From assembly GCA_009783805.1 (NCBI GenBank), contig WRCU01000073.1:1-7431 (forward strand): a stretch of 7,431 nt of DNA, read 5' to 3'. Numbering within the stretch: position 1 is the first letter of the stretch; every line of letters starts with the position of its first letter. Positions 1 through 5,138 of the stretch are shown here, piece after piece. The stretch is from Oscillospiraceae bacterium. Lineage in GTDB: Bacteria; Bacillota; Clostridia; WRCU01. A program made the translations under genes and the position numbers. A model generated the notes under the pieces. It saw only the letters and a program-made list of their open reading frames with translations. It did no database searches and was not told the DNA's origin.

Positions 1-73
1 TAAGGCTGGATTGCTTCGTCGCCTACAGGCTCCTCGCAATGACGGGCCTAAGGCTGGGCTCCTCGCAATGACG
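1..73. repeat. Two copies of a short intergenic repeat, the second internally deleted
   Basis: This is the non-coding tail after the HD-GYP gene. taaggctgg occurs at 1-9 and 49-57, and ggctcctcgcaatgacg at 28-44 and 57-73. In the first copy these blocks are separated by 18 bases (10-27); in the second they abut, so the second looks like a deleted form. In the full copy attgc (10-14) pairs with gcaat (36-40), and gcc (21-23) with ggc (28-30), giving an interrupted hairpin. From memory it resembles a dispersed intergenic repeat with the core gtcattgcgagg seen in many unrelated bacterial genomes; no search was possible. There is no following T-run on the minus strand, so a classical terminator is not supported. 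The full element may extend past the left edge. Confidence 0.7.
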
Positions 74-81
74 CCCTCGCC

Positions 82-1179
82 TTAGCCGGCGATGCCGGCG
101 GCCTCGGCGAAACGGCCCTTCACCCTGCCGAAGACCTCGATGAGCGCCGGGTCGAAGTGGGTCCCGGAACCCTCCTCTATGATCGCGCAGGCCTTCTCGT
201 GCGGCATCGGGTCCTTGTACTGCCTCTTGGATATCAGCGCGTCATAGACGTCGGCTATGGCCATGAGCCGGCCCTCCAAGGGGATGTTCGCGCCCTTGAG
301 CCCGATGGGGTACCCGCCCCCGTCCCACTTCTCGTGGTGCGTCCCCGCCATGCGTATGGCGTGGTTGTAGAAGGTGTCCTCGCCCGTCTTCCGCACGATC
401 TTCTCTATCGCGTCCACGCCGACCGTCACGTGGGTCTTCATGATGGCGTACTCTTCCTCGGTGAACTTCCCGTTCTTCCCGAGTATCGTGTCGGAGACGG
501 CTATCTTGCCTACATCGTGGAGCTTGGAAGCCGTGAGTATGGCGCCCATGTCCCAGCCCGCCACCTCGCCTGCGTACACCCCCCCCTTCCCTATCTCGTC
601 CAGGAGGACCCTAAGGTACATCTGGGTGCGCGTGATGTGCCCGCCCGTGTAGTTGTCGCGGAACTCGACCATCTCTATGACGGTGTCGAAGACCGCGTTA
701 TGCAGCATCATCACCGTCTCGGTCTTCTGGAGCACGAGCTCCTCCAGGTTCTCGAGGTGGTGGCGCAGCTCCTTTTGGGTCTCGATCAGCTCCCTGCGCT
801 GCTGGTGGAAGAGCAGCTCCTTCTCTATGCGCTTCAGGAGCAGGGGCGCGACGAAAGGCTTCTTTATGTAGTCCACCGCCCCGAGGTCGAGCCCCTCGAT
901 CTCGCTGTCCGCGTCGTCCTTCGCCGTGAGGAATATGACCGGGACCTCGGCCCACCGGGCGTCGGACTTAAGCCTCCTCATTGCCTCGTACCCGTCCATC
1001 CCCGGCATCTCTATGTCGAGGAGGATGAGGTCGGGGACGACCTTCTCGAGGTTCTCGAACATGGCCTGGGCCGTCATGGCCGGAATGACCTGGTAGAAGG
1101 TCATGAGCATGTTTCTGCCCGACGTCAGGTTCGTGTGGTTGTCGTCGACTATGTAGACCGTCTTCCTCGCGCCCCCCAT
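82..1179 (-). CDS. Response regulator with REC and HD-GYP domains, probable cyclic di-GMP phosphodiesterase
   Basis: This is a 365-residue RpfG-class regulator. The N-terminal REC domain has acidic D12/D13, phospho-acceptor D55 (LLDIEMPGMDG), T85 and K107. A charged helix, probably a coiled coil, follows at about 113-155. The HD-GYP domain spans about 160-355 with its signature residues: GGH (H181), HD at 221-222, H250, HHEKWDGGGYP with H281/H282 and GYP at 289-291, and ADVYDAL with D310. Such domains normally hydrolyse c-di-GMP to pGpG or GMP at a bi- or trinuclear metal centre; some members act on other cyclic dinucleotides, so the substrate is inferred. It is the last gene of the block and the only free-standing receiver here, which makes it the likely acceptor of phosphate from the Hpt domains of both upstream kinases. 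I chose ATG at 1179 because a G-rich stretch lies at suitable spacing; the in-frame GTG at 1185 has no room for a ribosome site. The gene ends in TAA and has no DNA-binding domain. Confidence 0.95.
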   Translation of the reverse strand: MGGARKTVYIVDDNHTNLTSGRNMLMTFYQVIPAMTAQAMFENLEKVVPDLILLDIEMPGMDGYEAMRRLKSDARWAEVPVIFLTAKDDADSEIEGLDLGAVDYIKKPFVAPLLLKRIEKELLFHQQRRELIETQKELRHHLENLEELVLQKTETVMMLHNAVFDTVIEMVEFRDNYTGGHITRTQMYLRVLLDEIGKGGVYAGEVAGWDMGAILTASKLHDVGKIAVSDTILGKNGKFTEEEYAIMKTHVTVGVDAIEKIVRKTGEDTFYNHAIRMAGTHHEKWDGGGYPIGLKGANIPLEGRLMAIADVYDALISKRQYKDPMPHEKACAIIEEGSGTHFDPALIEVFGRVKGRFAEAAGIAG

Positions 1180-1184
1180 TGGCA

Positions 1185-1189
1185 CCCCC
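1185..1189 (-). promoter_or_regulatory. Weak G-rich ribosome binding site of the HD-GYP gene
   Basis: On the minus strand GGGGG sits five bases before the ATG at 1179. It is a poor match to AGGAGG but the only candidate in the 15-base junction. It overlaps the alternative GTG at 1185, so the later ATG is the more likely start. Translational coupling to the preceding stop codon at 1195-1197 is also possible. Confidence 0.4.
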
Positions 1190-1194
1190 GCGCT

Positions 1195-4100
1195 CTAGGG
1201 CCCTTCCGCCCCATCAGTCCCGCCGCCGCCCCCCATGGCCGGCGACAGCCTCCTCATGACCTCCCCGTAGTCGAATCGGTTGGCGCTGCCGGCTATCTCC
1301 GCCACCAGCCCGCCGCCCGAATCGTACTCGAAAGCCTCCAGCTCCCTCACGCATTCGTCTATCGCGTCCGTCTCCAGCCTGTCGCAGGCCTCATGCAGCC
1401 TCCTCAGCAGCCCCGGGTCAGGCGCCGCCTTCCTGGGCCTGCCCGCGCCCCCGCCGCGCATCATGGGCAGGCCGCCGATCCAGGCGATCACCTCCCTGAC
1501 CTGCCTGACGAGCTCGCCGCCCTTCCCGACTATCGCCTCGCGGTCCCCCTTGGAGGACGCGAGCTCCAGCGCCTCCGCCAAGTCACCCGTCACGCGGGCG
1601 CCGATACTGCGGCTCGCGCCCTTTATGCCGTGCACCGTTATCCCGTAGTCGGTCAGGTCACCCGCGCCCGCCTCGCCCAGCCTATCCAGCAAGGCCCCCG
1701 TATGGGCCCAGTATGAGCGCAGCGACTTTTGGTACATCACCTCATCCCCGCCGAATCGCCTCAGCCCGTCGGCCACGTCCACCAAGGGCGTGGGCGCGCA
1801 GTCCATGATCCCCGGGCCCAGCCCCGCCTCGGGCCCCGTCCCTTCCCGCGCCGCCCCGGGCCGCGGCCCAAGGCCATCCCCACCCCCCGCCCCAATGCCA
1901 TCGCGGATATCCGTGCCGCCGCAGCCGGCTTGGCCTGCGATCCCGCCCGCGATCCCGCCAGCGGCCCCGCCGACCGCGTCAAAGCCGTCCCCGTGCGCCC
2001 CCTCCCGCGCGGGGTCGCGCACCCAGCGGCGGATGACCTCGTCGAGGCGGCCCATCTCGATGGGCTTGGATATGAACGCCTGGAAGCCCTTGCTTAAAAA
2101 CATCGCCTCGTTCCCGGCGATGGCGTTCGCCGTCAGCGCTATTATCGGTATGGCCCGCGCGTAGTCGGTCCCTATCTCCTCCCGGATGATCCGCGTGGCC
2201 TCGATCCCGTCCAGGTCCGGCATCATGTGGTCCATGAAGACGGCGTCGTAGCGCGCCTTTTGTTCGCGTATCGCCTCGACCGCCAGGCGCCCGCCGGACA
2301 CGCAGTCAACCTTCATGCCGTAGGGCGAGAGCAGGCCCTTGGCCACGTCCAGGTTCGTCGCGTTGTCGTCGACGACCAGCACGCGCGCGTAGGGCAGCTG
2401 GATGCGCCTGAACCTCGAGTCCCGCGCGCGCTTCTCGTCGGCGTAGCGGTTGGCCTTGAGCCCGTCCGCGACGTGCTGGCCTATCCGCACGTCGGAGACC
2501 GACTTCTGCAGTATGCGCACGGCGAAGGCGCTGCCCCTGCCGTACTCGCTCTCCACGCCGACGGTCCCGCCCATCATGCTGACCAGGCTCTTGGTTATGG
2601 GCAGGCCCAGGCCCGTGCCCTCGGCCTTCCTGTTCTCCTTCAAGTCCAGCTGCGCGTAGTCCTTGAAGAGGTCGCCTATGTCCTCCGGGCGGATCCCTAT
2701 GCCCGTGTCGCTTATCGTTATCTCCAGCCAGACGTAGCCCACCCCGGGCTCCACCTCGGGCCCCGCCCGCTCGCAGCGCACCCTGAGCTCCACGTGCCCT
2801 TCCTTCGTGTACTTGATGGCGTTGGACAGGAGGTTGTTCATTATCTGCTTGACCCGCAGCTCGTCGCCGTGCAGGCGCGACAGGAGGTCCCCGCCTATGT
2901 CCAGCCTCAGCTCGATCGGCTTCTCGCCTATCCTCAGGATGTTTTGGGCCACCGTGTCGTTTATCAAGCTCGGGACGTCGTAGTCCACCTCCACGAGCTC
3001 CATCTTGCCCGCCTCGATCTTCGATATGTCGAGTATGTCGTTCACGATCGACAGGAGCATGTCCCCGGCGCCATGGACCTTCCCCAAATTGGCCCGCGTC
3101 CCCGCGTCCAAGGCCGTCCCCTCCAGCATGAGCCTGGTCAGGCCGATCACGGCGTTCAGCGGGGTGCGCATCTCGTGGCTCATGCTCGCGAGGAAGTCGC
3201 TCTTGGCGTCGCTCGCCTGCCTCAGGCGCATCGTCATCTCCCTGCGCAGGAGCGCGTTGGCGATCATGAGGCCTATGGAGCGCAGGATGTCTATCGTCTC
3301 CTCGGTGAGCGACCGGTCGCGCCGGCAGTCGTCCACGCTGAAGAACCCCCAGAAGTCCCCCCTCATGAAGAGGGGGATTATGACGATGGACTTCATGCCG
3401 TAGGCGGACAGGAAAAGCGCCTCATCCTCGGTCAGGGCCGATATGGGGGCGTTGACGCACTCGCCCCTCCGAAACCGCCTCAGCCAGTCCGGCTTGGATG
3501 AGTATGGGAACCCGAGCCCTATCGGCACCGCGACGTTCCTCTCGCCGAACTCCGAAAGCCACTCGTACCTGTGCACGAAGCACAGCTCGCCGCCCACGGA
3601 CTCGTTCCGCCATATCTGCACCCTGTCGACGTCCAGGTTGGCCCCGATCACGCCCAGGCTCTCGTGCAGGGATGCCTCGAACCGCTCGTCGTCCATGGCC
3701 GAAAGCATCAGCGTGGCCGACCTGTTGCCCGCGGCCAGCAGCTTGTCCCTCTCGTCTATCTCGGCCATCATCCGGTTGTGCTCGCGCAGGTCGCGCACGT
3801 ACCCGGCCACGGCGTGCCCATCTCCGTACCCCACGCGCACGAGGGTGATCTCCGAGGGCAGCGGCTCCCCGTCGGCGGTCCGGTGCATCCAGTTGAAGCT
3901 CGCGCGGCCCTCCCTGAAGGCCTTCCTGATGTAGTGCGACTTCATGGCCGCCGAGTCGGACCCGTCCGGCTGCAGCTCCGGCGAGAGCTGGTCGAACCGC
4001 TCCAGGTACCCTTGCTTGTCGTCCATCTTGAACAGGAGGACCGAATACTCGTTGCAGTCGAACAGCCTCTCGTCCTTGTCCCAGAAGTGGATGGCGAATG

Positions 4101-5091
4101 GCGCTGTGTCCAGGAGGAGCGAGGCCCGGCCCAGCGCCTCGCGCAGCAGGCTCGCTTGCGCGTCCCTGTCGATGGCGTTCAGGAGCATCAGGGCCGTGGA
4201 CTTCAGTATCTCTATCTCCCCGTCGGCGAAGCGGCGCTCCGCCAGGAAGTCGTCGACGCACAGTATCCCCCAGAAGACCCCCTGCCGCAGCATGGGTATG
4301 GCGACCGTCGACTTGAGGCCGAGCGGCGCCAAAAGCTCACGCTCGTCCGGCGGCAGCTCGCTGACGGGGCCGTTCATGCACTCGCCGCGGCCGAACAGGC
4401 CCAGCATCCTCGCGGTGTACGGGTATGAGGTCCCTATCGGTATGCTCGGGGCTTCGGCGCTGCCCTCGGAGACCCACTTGTGCCTCAGCGCGAAGTGGAG
4501 GTCACCCCCCACCGACTCGTTCCTCCAGATCCAGACGCAGCCCACGCCGAGGCACTCGCCTATGATCCTCATGCCCTGCAGCAGGGTCGCCTCAAACCCG
4601 CCCTCGCTCGATGCGGCCAGGAGTATCCCCGCGACTCGGTTCATGGCCCCCAGCAGCTCGTCGCGCCGCCTTATGCCCCTCAGCATCTCGTTGTGTTCGC
4701 GCAGGTCGCGGTTGTAGCCGGCCACGACGTACTCGTTCCCGTACCGCACGCGGACCAGCGTCACCTCGCACGGTATCAGCGCGCCCATCGTGTCCTGCAG
4801 CGTGAATTCGGAGACGCACCGCCCCTCGGCGTACGCCTTCTCCAGGAAGCCTATCCCCCTGGCGATGGAGTTTGAGCCGTCCGGCTGGTTCTTGGGATAA
4901 GTTATGAAGTAACGCGCCTTCGCGTCCTCCTTGTCCCGAAACCCGAACAGCTCGACCGCCTTCTCGTTGCACTCGATCATGTCGTAGCTGCCGATGCCCA
5001 CCCTGCGCATCAGGCGGCACGAGATCGGCGAGCTGTCCAGAAGCAGCCGCATCCTCTCGTTCTCGCCTTGCAGAATTTCGCTGTCCGCCAT
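1195..5091 (-). CDS. Hybrid sensor histidine kinase B (PAS-GAF-PAS-GAF-HisKA-HATPase-REC-Hpt)
   Basis: This is a second phosphorelay kinase of 1298 residues, long for the family because its sensor half is duplicated. It shows PAS at about 12-130, GAF at 146-316, PAS at 317-436 and GAF at 451-616. HisKA has the H-box SHEMRTP with H639. HATPase has N757 in the N-box, DTGIG at 795-799 and GTGLGLP at 825-831. REC has D908/D909, phospho-acceptor D954 (FMDHMMPDLDG), T987 and K1009. A Gly/Ala/Pro-rich linker at about 1029-1099 leads to an Hpt domain with H1154 in HGIKGASRSIG, then a helical tail. All relay residues are present. No signal peptide or membrane segment is seen, so it is probably a soluble cytoplasmic sensor. 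I chose ATG at 5091 (GGGGA just upstream, protein starting MADSEIL). An in-frame GTG at 5118 would add nine residues, but that stretch copies the junction sequence around the upstream stop codon. The gene ends in TAG, 15 bases before the regulator gene, which implies cotranscription. The ligand is unknown. Confidence 0.94.
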   Translation of the reverse strand: MADSEILQGENERMRLLLDSSPISCRLMRRVGIGSYDMIECNEKAVELFGFRDKEDAKARYFITYPKNQPDGSNSIARGIGFLEKAYAEGRCVSEFTLQDTMGALIPCEVTLVRVRYGNEYVVAGYNRDLREHNEMLRGIRRRDELLGAMNRVAGILLAASSEGGFEATLLQGMRIIGECLGVGCVWIWRNESVGGDLHFALRHKWVSEGSAEAPSIPIGTSYPYTARMLGLFGRGECMNGPVSELPPDERELLAPLGLKSTVAIPMLRQGVFWGILCVDDFLAERRFADGEIEILKSTALMLLNAIDRDAQASLLREALGRASLLLDTAPFAIHFWDKDERLFDCNEYSVLLFKMDDKQGYLERFDQLSPELQPDGSDSAAMKSHYIRKAFREGRASFNWMHRTADGEPLPSEITLVRVGYGDGHAVAGYVRDLREHNRMMAEIDERDKLLAAGNRSATLMLSAMDDERFEASLHESLGVIGANLDVDRVQIWRNESVGGELCFVHRYEWLSEFGERNVAVPIGLGFPYSSKPDWLRRFRRGECVNAPISALTEDEALFLSAYGMKSIVIIPLFMRGDFWGFFSVDDCRRDRSLTEETIDILRSIGLMIANALLRREMTMRLRQASDAKSDFLASMSHEMRTPLNAVIGLTRLMLEGTALDAGTRANLGKVHGAGDMLLSIVNDILDISKIEAGKMELVEVDYDVPSLINDTVAQNILRIGEKPIELRLDIGGDLLSRLHGDELRVKQIMNNLLSNAIKYTKEGHVELRVRCERAGPEVEPGVGYVWLEITISDTGIGIRPEDIGDLFKDYAQLDLKENRKAEGTGLGLPITKSLVSMMGGTVGVESEYGRGSAFAVRILQKSVSDVRIGQHVADGLKANRYADEKRARDSRFRRIQLPYARVLVVDDNATNLDVAKGLLSPYGMKVDCVSGGRLAVEAIREQKARYDAVFMDHMMPDLDGIEATRIIREEIGTDYARAIPIIALTANAIAGNEAMFLSKGFQAFISKPIEMGRLDEVIRRWVRDPAREGAHGDGFDAVGGAAGGIAGGIAGQAGCGGTDIRDGIGAGGGDGLGPRPGAAREGTGPEAGLGPGIMDCAPTPLVDVADGLRRFGGDEVMYQKSLRSYWAHTGALLDRLGEAGAGDLTDYGITVHGIKGASRSIGARVTGDLAEALELASSKGDREAIVGKGGELVRQVREVIAWIGGLPMMRGGGAGRPRKAAPDPGLLRRLHEACDRLETDAIDECVRELEAFEYDSGGGLVAEIAGSANRFDYGEVMRRLSPAMGGGGGTDGAEGP
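1795..2007 (-). other. Low-complexity Gly/Ala/Pro-rich linker between REC and Hpt of kinase B
   Basis: About 70 residues made mostly of Gly, Ala, Pro and Arg join the receiver to the Hpt domain. It keeps the reading frame but shows no domain-like pattern of hydrophobic residues. It probably acts as a flexible tether. It contains a short DNA tandem repeat, so its length may vary between strains. Kinase A has no such Gly-rich stretch at the same place. Confidence 0.75.
1937..1959. repeat. Short tandem repeat with 12-base period in the linker
   Basis: The sequence gcgatcccgcc occurs at 1937-1947 and again at 1949-1959, a 12-base period that encodes a repeated Gly-Gly-Ile-Ala on the minus strand. 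The period is a multiple of three, so gain or loss of a unit would keep the frame. Confidence 0.7.
3229..5058 (-). repeat. Tandem duplication of a PAS-GAF sensor module inside kinase B
   Basis: The sensor half of kinase B is two copies of a unit of about 305 residues (roughly 5058-4144 and 4143-3229). Matching blocks recur at constant spacing. The linker motif RDLREHN ends both PAS domains, IWRNESVGG opens both GAF domains at an offset of 305 residues, and RGEC and FWG..VDD recur at an offset of about 307. The copies differ at many positions, so the duplication is old and visible mainly at protein level. The cut GAF at the start of kinase A is a third relative, sharing FWG..CVDD. Confidence 0.85.
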
Positions 5092-5096
5092 ATTTC

Positions 5097-5138
5097 CCCA
5101 ATCGCAGCCCGGCCTCACGTGATCCCAATCGGCCTCAC
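5097..5138. repeat. Imperfect direct duplication across the kinase A / kinase B junction
   Basis: Plus-strand blocks cccaatcg (5097-5104 and 5124-5131) and ggcctcac (5111-5118 and 5131-5138) each occur twice in the same order. The copy nearer kinase B has extra bases between its blocks. The copy next to kinase A includes that gene's stop codon. The GTG at 5118 falls in the corresponding place of the other copy, which suggests it is a by-product of the duplication and not a start. An 8-base palindrome, tcacgtga at 5115-5122, lies between them; I assign it no function. Confidence 0.65.

Noticed and set aside
1..81. Rho-independent terminator after the HD-GYP gene
   Set aside because: The hairpin in the repeat is interrupted and no T-run follows on the minus strand, so only a repeat is claimed.
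1183..1185. GTG as start of the HD-GYP gene
   Set aside because: The G-run that could bind the ribosome overlaps or abuts this codon, whereas the ATG six bases later has suitable spacing and gives the usual short lead into the receiver domain.
157..1716. Long open frame on the plus strand (519 codons) across the end of kinase B and the HD-GYP gene
   Set aside because: It lies antisense to two genes with intact catalytic motifs. Its translation is rich in Val, Leu, Arg, Pro and His with no recognisable domain, as expected from the mirror of GC-rich codons.
2227..3501. Long open frame on the plus strand (424 codons) within kinase B
   Set aside because: It is antisense to the GAF2-HisKA-HATPase-REC region, has no domain pattern, and has the same mirror-type composition as the other plus-strand frames.
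3422..4261. Second minus-strand frame of 279 codons inside kinase B
   Set aside because: It overlaps PAS-GAF coding sequence in another frame, and its Arg/Gly/Ala/Pro-rich product resembles no protein family.
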